Source of the DNA: UBA8346 sp050260935
Lineage (GTDB): Bacteria > Bacillota > UBA4882 > UBA8346
Length of the DNA stretch: 22,519 bases
Direction: 5' to 3'
NCBI GenBank assembly: GCA_050260935.1
Contig: JBLNCU010000005.1
Span: forward strand, 1 to 22,519
Each line of letters opens with the position of its first letter. The stretch's first letter is position 1. The notes under the pieces are model-generated. The model worked only from the letters and a program-made list of their open reading frames with translations. It was not told the DNA's origin and ran no database searches. The translations under genes were made by a program, and so were the position numbers. This document shows, one piece after another, positions 1 to 6,603 of this stretch.

Positions 1-20
1 CCGGAGGAGTTTTTCTGTAT

Positions 21-95
<75 letters not shown>

Positions 96-117
96 GTTTT
101 GGCTTTGATATAAGTAC

Positions 118-137
118 GGGCGAATCTAAATTCGCCC
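118..137 (-). other. Intergenic hairpin between tRNA-Gly and tRNA-Cys
   Basis: A perfect 8-bp inverted repeat (gggcgaat / attcgccc) with a 4-nt loop lies in the 86-bp AT-rich spacer between tRNA-Gly and tRNA-Cys. No U-run follows on the minus strand, so it is unlikely to be an efficient terminator. It may be a processing or end-protection hairpin in the polycistronic tRNA transcript (inference). Confidence 0.45.
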
Positions 138-181
138 TTCCTATAAAATCTATATTAATTATATCATAAAATTTTTAAATT

Positions 182-256
182 TGGAGCGGAAAACGGGATT
201 CGAACCCGCGACCCTCGCCTTGGCAAGGCGATGCTCTACCACTGAGCTACTTCCGC
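182..256 (-). tRNA. tRNA-Gly (anticodon GCC)
   Basis: The minus-strand cloverleaf has acceptor GCGGAAG/UUUCCGC (one G-U pair), anticodon GCC, the T-arm motif GGTTCGAATCC and an encoded CCA at 182-184. It lies 18 nt downstream of tRNA-Phe and is co-oriented with it, so the two are probably co-transcribed. Confidence 0.97.
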
Positions 257-274
257 TTGTTATCCGGTTTTTAA

Positions 275-350
<76 letters not shown>

Positions 351-448
351 ACGGTTTTTAGCTGCGTGGCACCAGATTTTCCCAATTCACTTTGGACCTC
401 CTAAGTGCCTTTTTGGCGCCTTCGGGAATCAGGCACCGAACATTGATT

Positions 449-477
449 ATTATAAACTCCTCACGCTTCCTTGTCAA
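449..477 (-). promoter_or_regulatory. Consensus sigma-A promoter for the tRNA Phe-Gly-Cys unit
   Basis: The minus strand reads TTGACA (472-477), a 17-bp spacer, then TATAAT (449-454), a perfect match to the vegetative consensus. The -35 box lies inside the last codons of the integrase remnant. Predicted transcription starts near 442, giving a leader of about 90 nt before tRNA-Phe. That leader holds a 6-bp stem (405-410 with 431-436). Confidence 0.85.
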
Positions 478-658
478 GCACTAGATCTGTATTTCCATTC
501 ATTGCCTTTTTAACCCTCTTCGGCTTTTCTAAAACCTGCATTGCTTTAATCATGTCAGGCTGTCTTAAGTGAGCATAATTCTCTGTCACCCTTATATTAC
601 AGTGGCCAATAGTACAGATTTTGATTGCGGCTGACAACCGTTGGAAAAATACCAACAA
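461..658 (-). pseudogene. Tyrosine recombinase (integrase) C-terminal remnant
   Basis: A 65-codon open frame starting at a TTG has no SD sequence. It contains the C-terminal catalytic box of phage/ICE-type tyrosine recombinases: IGHCNIRVTENYAHL, with the conserved His and the Tyr nucleophile nine residues later, followed by a short charged tail. The Arg...HxxR part of the active site and the whole N-terminal and core-binding domains are absent, so the gene is a decayed fragment and not expected to be functional. It sits just downstream of the 3' end of tRNA-Asp, a classic integration target, and splits a tRNA cluster in two. I see no clear direct-repeat attachment site. Confidence 0.75.
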
Positions 659-767
659 TTAGGGTCGACCTACGATCTTAAGTGGGCTTTTATTTTTTTA
701 TCCTGAACCTCCAGATCATTTACTCCCGTCAAGCTTAAAAAGAATCACCAATTGTCTTTGACAGAGC

Positions 768-808
768 CTAAAAAATAATAAAAGCTGTTCACAATGACTT
801 GCGAACAG
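768..808 (-). terminator. Intrinsic terminator of the tRNA Val-Asp unit
   Basis: On the minus strand, just after tRNA-Asp, a 10-bp stem with one G-U pair (785-794 with 799-808) and a 4-nt loop is followed by a U-rich run (positions 784 down to 768). This ends transcription before the integrase remnant. Confidence 0.8.
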
Positions 809-820
809 TGAAGTTAAAAA

Positions 821-898
821 TGGCGGAGCCGATGGGACTCGAACCCACGATCTCCAGCGTGACAGGCTGGCATGTTAAACCGACTACACCACGGCTCC
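821..898 (-). tRNA. tRNA-Asp (anticodon GTC)
   Basis: The minus-strand cloverleaf has acceptor GGAGCCG/CGGCUCC, anticodon loop CUGUCAC (GUC), discriminator G73 as expected for aspartate and encoded CCA at 821-823. It lies 18 nt downstream of tRNA-Val, in the same unit. Confidence 0.97.
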
Positions 899-916
899 GT
901 TTATTCATTTAATCAA

Positions 917-993
917 TGGTGGGCGGAGTAGGATTCGAACCTACGACCCCCTGCTTGTAAGGCAGGTGCTCTCACCAGCTGAGCTATTCGCCC
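917..993 (-). tRNA. tRNA-Val (anticodon TAC)
   Basis: The minus-strand cloverleaf has anticodon loop CUUACAA (UAC), D-arm GCTCAGCTGGTGAGAGC, discriminator A73 and encoded CCA at 917-919. The acceptor stem GGGCGAA/UCCGCCC contains an A6-C67 mismatch; the other six pairs are Watson-Crick. It is the first gene of the Val-Asp unit. Confidence 0.96.
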
Positions 994-1032
994 GAAATGC
1001 CGCTTACCTTCAATCTCGAAAGCGCAGTATTT

Positions 1033-1061
1033 AGTATACCTGAAAACGTCCCTTCTGTAAA
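1033..1061 (-). promoter_or_regulatory. Sigma-A promoter for tRNA Val-Asp
   Basis: The minus strand reads TTTACA (1056-1061), 17 bp, then TATACT (1033-1038). The predicted start lies about 30 nt before the 5' end of tRNA-Val. It sits in the 163-bp gap between the PHP gene and tRNA-Val. Confidence 0.8.
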
Positions 1062-1156
1062 TAGCCTTTTTCATTTTTTCCCGATAAAATTCTGGAAACC
1101 CAGTAATCATCAGAGTAAAAACATGAGCCGCCGGCATGCGGTTCCGTTAAAGGTTT

Positions 1157-1960
1157 TTACTGGCGAAACCAGTTCGAGATATCGTCAACCTGCGCATCAC
1201 CAAGTTTAGTCCGGTTAAAAGCGCCGTGAAAATCCGAACCCCCGGTAATAATGAGTTGATGTTTTTCCGCCATTTTCAGATACTTCGCCGTCTGTTCCGG
1301 GGTATGCGTCGGATAGTAGACCTCGATCCCCCGTAAACCGGCATTTATTAATTCCATAATCAGCGAGTCGTTGTTCATGCGGCCGGGATGGGCCAGCACG
1401 GAAATTCCCCCGGCCCGGTCAATCAGTTGGATAGCTTCCAGGGTGCCGATCTCCCTATGGGGAACGTAAGCCACACCATTCTTGCCTAAATAGTATTCAA
1501 AAGCGCTCCGGCGGTGTTCCCCGGCAATCAAACCCTCTTCCTCCAGAGCTTTAAAAATATGCGACCGCCCCACAAATCTACTGGTGGTCTTGGCCTTGAC
1601 CTTCTCCCAGGATACCGGTAGATGGTGTTGTCTGAGCTTTTCCAGAATTAATTTGGCCCGGTCGTTCCGGGCTTGAACTATCATTTCCAGCTTCTGATTT
1701 AACGACGGGTTCTCCAAATCGTAGCAATAGCCCAAAACATGGACCTCGGAATTGCCATAATCGGTTGTTAATTCAACCCCGGGAATAAAAGTGAACGAAC
1801 GCTTACCGGACTCCTCCATGGCCTGGCGGACTCCACCGATAGAGTCGTGATCGGTGAGGGCAATTCCGACAAGGCCTCTGGCTACGGCTTTGTCGACCAG
1901 TTCAGCCGGTTTTAACGTCCCATCGGAGTAGATTGAATGAGTATGCAAGTCATAGCCCAT
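1157..1960 (-). CDS. PHP-domain phosphoesterase (RNase AM / YciV-TrpH family)
   Basis: This 267-residue protein has the polymerase-and-histidinol-phosphatase metal-site motifs: DLHTHSIYSDG at the N-terminus (His6, His8), LTDHDS near residue 36, VLAHPGR near residue 190 and GGSDFHG near residue 240. Length and motif order match the YciV/TrpH family. Characterised members hydrolyse 3',5'-nucleoside bisphosphates and degrade short RNAs in a metal-dependent reaction in the cytoplasm. The start is ATG at 1960, 9 nt after the tyrA stop. The nearest SD-like GAGGAG lies inside the tyrA tail at a long spacing, so translation may be coupled. It is the last gene of the aroF-tyrA operon. A direct role in aromatic biosynthesis is not implied. 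Confidence 0.9.
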   Translation of the reverse strand: MGYDLHTHSIYSDGTLKPAELVDKAVARGLVGIALTDHDSIGGVRQAMEESGKRSFTFIPGVELTTDYGNSEVHVLGYCYDLENPSLNQKLEMIVQARNDRAKLILEKLRQHHLPVSWEKVKAKTTSRFVGRSHIFKALEEEGLIAGEHRRSAFEYYLGKNGVAYVPHREIGTLEAIQLIDRAGGISVLAHPGRMNNDSLIMELINAGLRGIEVYYPTHTPEQTAKYLKMAEKHQLIITGGSDFHGAFNRTKLGDAQVDDISNWFRQ

Positions 1961-1969
1961 GAACTTTCT

Positions 1970-3073
1970 TTACCGTCTCCTCACTTTAAACCCTTTATCC
2001 TCCAGCACCTTTACTCCTTGATCAACCGCCAAGCTGTTCTCTAAGGCCAGGCGGAGAGTGCCGCCTTCTCCCTCCCTAACCCTCAGTATTTCGATGTCCT
2101 TGATATTTAAGCCGGCTTTGGCCAAATGGCGAATTACTTCTTCGATGGCTCCCGGTCGATCCTCGATGGTCACCACCATTTCATAAAGCAAGGTTAAAAA
2201 GCCTTTATTTTTAGCCGGAATCTGTGAGCGGACCTCCCGGGCTTCCCCCAGATAATCAGTTAAACCGGGCTTATCGGCCCCGGCGATCAGTTGCTTAACA
2301 ATATCTAATTGTTTTTGAAAAGAAGTAATGGCTTCCAATATCCGGCGCCCATTCCCCAGCAGAATCCCTTCCCAGACTTCGGGCGAACCCATTGCAATCC
2401 GGGTGGTGTCCCGAAAGCCTCCCGCCGCCAAATCCAAAGTGCCGGGGTGTTCTTCTTCCGCCAACCCGGCGGTCTTAGCCAAAGTCGCGGCCAGCAAATG
2501 CGGTAAATGGGAAACCATAGCCACAATCCGGTCGTGCTCCGCCGCCGTAAGCGTCATTAAGTGGGCACCGGTGGTTTGCAGTAAACGGGTCACCCGTTCC
2601 AAGGCGGAAACCGGGGTTCGCGGCTCAGCGACCAATATGTAGGCGGCGTTTTGAAAGAGAAAAGGATCGGCTCCTTTTAACCCCTGCTGCTCGGAGCCTG
2701 TCAAGGGATGTCCCGGTACATAGTATTGATCGGAAGGTAAAAAAGAAAAAACCTGTTCTATGATTGACTCTTTAATGCTCCCCAGATCCGAAAATATTGT
2801 TTCCGGGTCCGCCCAGGCGATTGCCTGGCGGATAATGCCCGGAATAATCCCAACCGGAGTGGCCGCAAAGACGAACTTCACTCCCGATACAGCCTCCTGA
2901 AAACTGGAAGGCAGGCGATTGATAGCGCCGATATTATAGGCTTCCGCCACAGTCTCCTTTTTCTCATCCCAACCACTGACTGTAAAACCGCCGCGGGTTA
3001 AGGCCAGTCCCAAAGAACCGCCCATTAAACCAAGACCCAAAATGGCGACTTTCTTATCTCTAGGATCAGCCAT
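1970..3073 (-). CDS. tyrA: Prephenate dehydrogenase with C-terminal ACT domain
   Basis: The 367-residue product should oxidatively decarboxylate prephenate to 4-hydroxyphenylpyruvate with NAD, the step committed to tyrosine. A Rossmann motif GLGLMGGSLG lies at residues 13-22. The conserved prephenate-binding segment VPGHPLTGSEQQG lies near residue 138, and MVSHLPH near residue 186. From about residue 295 there is an ACT domain (EDRPGAIEEVIRHLAKAGLNI), the usual site for feedback by tyrosine. The length fits the Bacillota TyrA family. Its ATG shares one base with the TAA of the upstream DAHP synthase gene (TAATG), so the two are probably translationally coupled. Confidence 0.95.
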   Translation of the reverse strand: MADPRDKKVAILGLGLMGGSLGLALTRGGFTVSGWDEKKETVAEAYNIGAINRLPSSFQEAVSGVKFVFAATPVGIIPGIIRQAIAWADPETIFSDLGSIKESIIEQVFSFLPSDQYYVPGHPLTGSEQQGLKGADPFLFQNAAYILVAEPRTPVSALERVTRLLQTTGAHLMTLTAAEHDRIVAMVSHLPHLLAATLAKTAGLAEEEHPGTLDLAAGGFRDTTRIAMGSPEVWEGILLGNGRRILEAITSFQKQLDIVKQLIAGADKPGLTDYLGEAREVRSQIPAKNKGFLTLLYEMVVTIEDRPGAIEEVIRHLAKAGLNIKDIEILRVREGEGGTLRLALENSLAVDQGVKVLEDKGFKVRRR

Positions 3074-4086
3074 TACATTTGTCTTCCCAAAGCATTAACT
3101 ATCGGCGCAATTTCAGCCATCAACGCTTCAAAACCGCTGAAAGTCAAAGATTGCGGCCCATCGGACAAAGCGTTCTCCGGGTCGGGATGGACTTCGATAA
3201 GCAGTCCGTCGCAGCCGGCGGCAATTGCCGCCCGGCTTAACGGAGTGACCAGATGTCTCTTCCCCGTGCCGTGACTGGGGTCAACAATGACCGGAAGATG
3301 GCTTAAACGTTGAATTGAGGGAATCGCGCTTAAATCAAGAGTGTTCCGGGTAGAAGTTTCGTAAGTCCGGATCCCCCGTTCACAGAGGACCACTTGGTAA
3401 TTGCCTTCGCTTAGGATATATTCGGCGGCCATCAACCATTCCTCAATGGTCGCGGCCAAGCCCCGCTTTAAAATGACCGGCTTGTTCACCTTGCCGATCT
3501 CTTTCAACAAAGTAAAGTTCTGCATATTCCGGGCGCCAATTTGCAACATATCGGCGTAGTTGGCCACCAACTCCACCTCCATGGGATTGACCACTTCGGT
3601 AACGAACGGCAGCCCCGATTCCCGGCTCACCTCTTTTAAAATTTTCAAGCCATCCTCTTCCAAGCCTTGAAAAGCGTAAGGAGAAGTCCGCGGTTTAAAG
3701 GCTCCGCCGCGCAGCATCGATGCCCCGGCTTTCTTAACTTCCAGGGCGGTCCGGAGCATTTGTTCCCTGGTTTCAACAGCGCAAGGACCGGCTATTACCA
3801 CTATTTCGGGGCCGCCAAAAATTGCCCCGCCTACTTTTACCCGGGTAGTCTCATTGCGAAACTCCCGGCTGGCCAGTTTAAACGGTTGCAGGATCGGAAC
3901 GACCTTCTCCACACCCTCCATAGCCTCAATGGACTCCATAATCCCCGGCTTTTTCTGGCCGATCGCGCCGATAATGGTTCTTTGGACGCCCTTTGACAAA
4001 TGGATTCCAAAGCCCCATTGTTCCAACCTTTCCTTTACATGCTCCACCTGGGTCTCTGTAGCCTGTTCACTCATTACCACAATCAT
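3073..4086 (-). CDS. aroF: 3-deoxy-7-phosphoheptulonate (DAHP) synthase, type I with N-terminal regulatory domain
   Basis: This 337-residue enzyme condenses phosphoenolpyruvate and erythrose 4-phosphate in the first step of the shikimate pathway. Residues 1-68 form a ferredoxin-like domain of the Thermotoga/Bacillota type, which carries feedback control in studied homologues. The barrel follows with GPCAVE (100-105), LRGGAFKPRTSPYAFQG, ILKRG, CERGIRTYE and VDPSHGTG. The start is ATG at 4086, with AGGAGG 8 nt upstream (4095-4100) and a sigma-A promoter at 4160-4189. A second in-frame ATG four codons on has no better SD. It is first in an operon with tyrA and the PHP gene, so tyrosine probably regulates flux (inference). 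Symbols vary in this family (aroF/aroA/aroG). Confidence 0.95.
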   Translation of the reverse strand: MIVVMSEQATETQVEHVKERLEQWGFGIHLSKGVQRTIIGAIGQKKPGIMESIEAMEGVEKVVPILQPFKLASREFRNETTRVKVGGAIFGGPEIVVIAGPCAVETREQMLRTALEVKKAGASMLRGGAFKPRTSPYAFQGLEEDGLKILKEVSRESGLPFVTEVVNPMEVELVANYADMLQIGARNMQNFTLLKEIGKVNKPVILKRGLAATIEEWLMAAEYILSEGNYQVVLCERGIRTYETSTRNTLDLSAIPSIQRLSHLPVIVDPSHGTGKRHLVTPLSRAAIAAGCDGLLIEVHPDPENALSDGPQSLTFSGFEALMAEIAPIVNALGRQM

Positions 4087-4159
4087 TTCGGTTTCCTCCT
4101 ACCATCCTACTATTATTCCGCAAAAACCAACCTGACCTTACCGCTGAATAATTGAATTA

Positions 4160-4189
4160 ATTATAACAAAGAGGGCGCATCTTTGTAAA
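4160..4189 (-). promoter_or_regulatory. Sigma-A promoter of the aroF-tyrA-PHP operon
   Basis: The minus strand reads TTTACA (4184-4189), an 18-bp spacer, then TATAAT (4160-4165). The start should lie near 4153, giving a leader of about 65 nt. I see no obvious T-box or attenuator in that leader. The promoter is divergent from the rluA-family promoter, and the two -35 boxes are only 15 bp apart. Confidence 0.75.
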
Positions 4190-4204
4190 CTAAAGAAGGT
4201 TTTT

Positions 4205-4233
4205 TTGACAGTTTTCAATCGAATGGATACAAT
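4205..4233 (+). promoter_or_regulatory. Sigma-A promoter of the RluA-family gene
   Basis: The plus strand reads TTGACA (4205-4210), exactly 17 bp, then TACAAT (4228-4233). Transcription should begin at about 4240-4241, which is the first base of the ATG at 4241. The -35 box contains an in-frame TTG, so gene callers may wrongly start the protein there. Confidence 0.8.
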
Positions 4234-4240
4234 AAATGAT

Positions 4241-5167
4241 ATGGAAAAGCAATCAAAAAAAAGGCCGCCGGTGATCTTCGAGACCGTTTACCAAGGTGAT
4301 GACTCCCCGGATATCGCTTCTTTTCTAAAAAAAGAATCACCCCTATCCGGCCGTAGCTTGCGACAGTATTTTTTTAAAGGGCTGGTCCGGCTCAACCGGA
4401 AGAAAGCCCATTCACTGGCTAAATTAAAGTCCGGGGATCATCTTCAAGTCTTGGGTTCAAATCGGGAACACCTGGTTCTAAAACCTGAAGCGCTGCCATT
4501 AGAGGTTGTTTATGAAGACGATCGGCTTTTGGTCATCAATAAACCGGCCCTGTTGGCGGTTCATCCTTCCGGCGGTATTACTTCGGGAACGCTGGCCAAT
4601 GGTGTAGCCGCTTACTTTCAAAAAAACGGGTTAAACATCAAGGTTAGGCCGGTAAACCGCCTGGATTACGGGACCTCCGGATTGATAATATTCGCCAAAA
4701 GCCCCCAATCTCAAATGGAATTGAGTAAAGCCATTCAAGAACACCTCGTTGTCAGGATCTACTATGCTGTCGTTTCGGGGATTCCAAATGCCAGTGAAGG
4801 AATAATCAAAGCCCCAATAATGGTCGATCACAAAAAGCGGGTAGTCGCCGAAGAAGGCCGGCAGGCGGAGACTCATTATCGTGTAGTTAAAGAATTTCAA
4901 AATGCTTCTTTGCTTGAGTTGGAACTCCGTACCGGGAGAACCCATCAGATCAGGGTTCACCTAAACTACATCAAGACCCCCATCATCGGCGATACTCAGT
5001 ACGGGATTAAAAGCCCCGTCATAAAGAGGCCCGCTTTACACGCTGGAAAACTGATTTTTCGGGAACCTTCATTACCGCTGCCGGAACTGACGGCTCCGTT
5101 CCCGGAGGATTTTCAAAATTTATTGGAAACCTATATAAAAAAAGACCGCCTGGCAAACCGGTCTTAG
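4241..5167 (+). CDS. RluA-family 23S rRNA/tRNA pseudouridine synthase
   Basis: From ATG 4241 the protein has 308 residues. Residues 25-75 form an S4-like RNA-binding segment (RSLRQYFFKGLVRLNRKK). The pseudouridine synthase domain follows with VNRLDYGTSGLIIFAKS, whose Asp is the catalytic residue. The usual His before RLD is Asn here. Then come YYAVVSG, TGRTHQIRVH and GDTQYG, all typical of RluA/RluD enzymes that isomerise uridine in structured RNA. The exact target cannot be inferred. No SD precedes ATG 4241, and the promoter would start the mRNA at that codon, so I call it leaderless. Upstream in-frame starts lie in the promoter. It is transcribed alone, divergent from aroF and convergent with miaB. 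Confidence 0.92.
   Translation: MEKQSKKRPPVIFETVYQGDDSPDIASFLKKESPLSGRSLRQYFFKGLVRLNRKKAHSLAKLKSGDHLQVLGSNREHLVLKPEALPLEVVYEDDRLLVINKPALLAVHPSGGITSGTLANGVAAYFQKNGLNIKVRPVNRLDYGTSGLIIFAKSPQSQMELSKAIQEHLVVRIYYAVVSGIPNASEGIIKAPIMVDHKKRVVAEEGRQAETHYRVVKEFQNASLLELELRTGRTHQIRVHLNYIKTPIIGDTQYGIKSPVIKRPALHAGKLIFREPSLPLPELTAPFPEDFQNLLETYIKKDRLANRS
5137..5165 (-). terminator. Intrinsic terminator of miaB, inside the end of the rluA-family CDS
   Basis: On the minus strand a 7-bp stem (5142-5148 with 5159-5165) with a 10-nt loop is followed by seven U residues (5143 down to 5137). It lies about 75 nt beyond the miaB stop. The same DNA encodes the last codons of the convergent pseudouridine synthase gene. 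In the plus direction no U-run follows. Confidence 0.75.
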
Positions 5168-5239
5168 AGTTTATGGCAAGCTTTATCCCCCTGTCACTTT
5201 ACTCAAATTATTGCTTTTCCCGAAACCGTTTTCATACTA

Positions 5240-6580
5240 TCATTCTTCATTTAAGTCCGTTATTATCCCTTCCAAAGTAAAGGTCTGCGCCGAGACTATC
5301 TTCGTATTCGCCAAATCACCGGGTTTCAGCCCCGGAACCGGTTTAAAATGAATTAGTTTATTCTGACTGTTCCGGCCGGACCAGATCTCCGGGTTCCGTT
5401 CACTGGGACCGTCAACCAGCACCTCGGTTGTTACCCCGATAAAAGCATGGTTTTTTTCAAGCGAAATTCGGTTTTGAACCTCGATTAACTCTGCTAAACG
5501 CCGTTTTTTCTCCTCTTCGGAGATTGGGTCCTCCATCTTGGCAGCCGGAGTCCCTATCCGGGGCGAGTAAATAAAAGTAAACGCCCCGTCGTACCGGACT
5601 TTCCTAACCAGATCGAGAGTATCCCGGAAATCCTCCTCCCGCTCGCCGGGGAAACCGACGATAATATCGGTGGTGAGAGCGATTTCGGGAATCCGGTTCT
5701 TGATCTTTGCGGCTAAAGCTCCGTATTGCTCCTTGGTATATTGGCGGTTCATCAATTTCAGAACCCCGGTGCTTCCGGATTGCACCGGCAGATGCAGGTG
5801 GCGGCAGATTTTGGGTTCAGCGGCCATCGCCTCAATCAATTCATCGGATAGGTCTTTGGGATGGGAAGTTTGGAACCGAATCCTTTTAACAGCGGTTTTT
5901 TGTGCAATCATCCGCAGCAGCCGGGCGAAGTTCCAATCCCGCTCCGGAAAGTCCTTGCCGTAGGAGTTGACATTCTGGCCCAACAGGGTAATCTCGCTGA
6001 CGCCATCCCCCGCCAATTCTTCCACTTCAGCCAGGATCCGTTCCGGCCGCCGGCTGCGTTCCCGCCCGCGCACATAGGGAACAATACAGTAGGAGCAAAA
6101 ATTATTGCAGCCGTACATAATGGTAACCCAGGCCTTAAACTTTTCTTCCCGCTTGATTGGCAACCCCTCGTAAATCCGGCCGTCAGTATCCCAGACTTCA
6201 ATGATCCGGGACCCGCTGGCTTTGACTTTCTGAATCAGCTCCGGCAGTTGATGCAGGTTGTGGGTGCCAAATACCAAATCCACATAAGGATAGCTATTTC
6301 TAATCTTCTCAACCTCCGTGGGCTGCTGAACCATACACCCGCAGACCCCGATGATCAAGCCGGGTTTTGCGGCCTTCAGGGTTTTTAAATTTCCGATATG
6401 CCCGAAGGTCCGGTTTTCGGCATTCTCCCTTACGCAACAGGTGTTCAATAAGATCAAATCGGCCTCCTCAATAGTGGAAGCCGGAGAATACCCCATGGAA
6501 GTCAACAATCCGGCCAGAACTTCGGAATCATGAACGTTCATTTGACAACCGAAGGTGGTAATGAAGTATTGCTGGGACAT
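5240..6580 (-). CDS. miaB: tRNA-2-methylthio-N6-dimethylallyladenosine synthase
   Basis: This 446-residue radical-SAM methylthiotransferase converts i6A37 to ms2i6A37 in tRNAs reading UNN codons. It has the N-terminal UPF0004 domain with Cys12 (TFGCQMN), Cys48 and Cys82 for the second iron-sulfur cluster. The radical-SAM motif is CNNFCSYC (Cys158, Cys162, Cys165). A C-terminal TRAM-type RNA-binding domain starts near residue 375. The start is ATG 6580, with AAAGGAG 5 nt upstream. An ATG nine codons earlier overlaps the ftsY stop but has no SD. Because ftsY ends only 23 nt upstream, they probably share a transcript that ends at the hairpin at 5137-5165. Confidence 0.96.
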   Translation of the reverse strand: MSQQYFITTFGCQMNVHDSEVLAGLLTSMGYSPASTIEEADLILLNTCCVRENAENRTFGHIGNLKTLKAAKPGLIIGVCGCMVQQPTEVEKIRNSYPYVDLVFGTHNLHQLPELIQKVKASGSRIIEVWDTDGRIYEGLPIKREEKFKAWVTIMYGCNNFCSYCIVPYVRGRERSRRPERILAEVEELAGDGVSEITLLGQNVNSYGKDFPERDWNFARLLRMIAQKTAVKRIRFQTSHPKDLSDELIEAMAAEPKICRHLHLPVQSGSTGVLKLMNRQYTKEQYGALAAKIKNRIPEIALTTDIIVGFPGEREEDFRDTLDLVRKVRYDGAFTFIYSPRIGTPAAKMEDPISEEEKKRRLAELIEVQNRISLEKNHAFIGVTTEVLVDGPSERNPEIWSGRNSQNKLIHFKPVPGLKPGDLANTKIVSAQTFTLEGIITDLNEE

Positions 6581-6603
6581 ATATTCTCCTTTTTGTTTCT
6601 TTA

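Noticed and set aside
364..398. Ten-codon ORF on the minus strand in the tRNA-Phe leader, GTG start after AGGAGG
   Set aside because: The SD and spacing are good, but the peptide is very short, lies in a predicted tRNA precursor and has no recognisable role. Chance is the simplest explanation.
405..436. A tRNA 3' fragment or attachment-site copy (GATTCCCGAAGGCGCCA on the minus strand)
   Set aside because: It looks like a tRNA tail, but no T-stem can be formed and it does not match the 3' end of tRNA-Asp well enough to call an att repeat.
1095..1150. Terminator after the PHP gene (CATG...CATG followed by T5 on the minus strand)
   Set aside because: Only 4 bp pair cleanly and the inner bases clash, so the stem is too weak to support a call.
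4205..4240. N-terminal extension of the pseudouridine synthase from the TTG at 4205
   Set aside because: The TTG is part of a -35 box, no SD precedes it, and the extra residues lie within the promoter.
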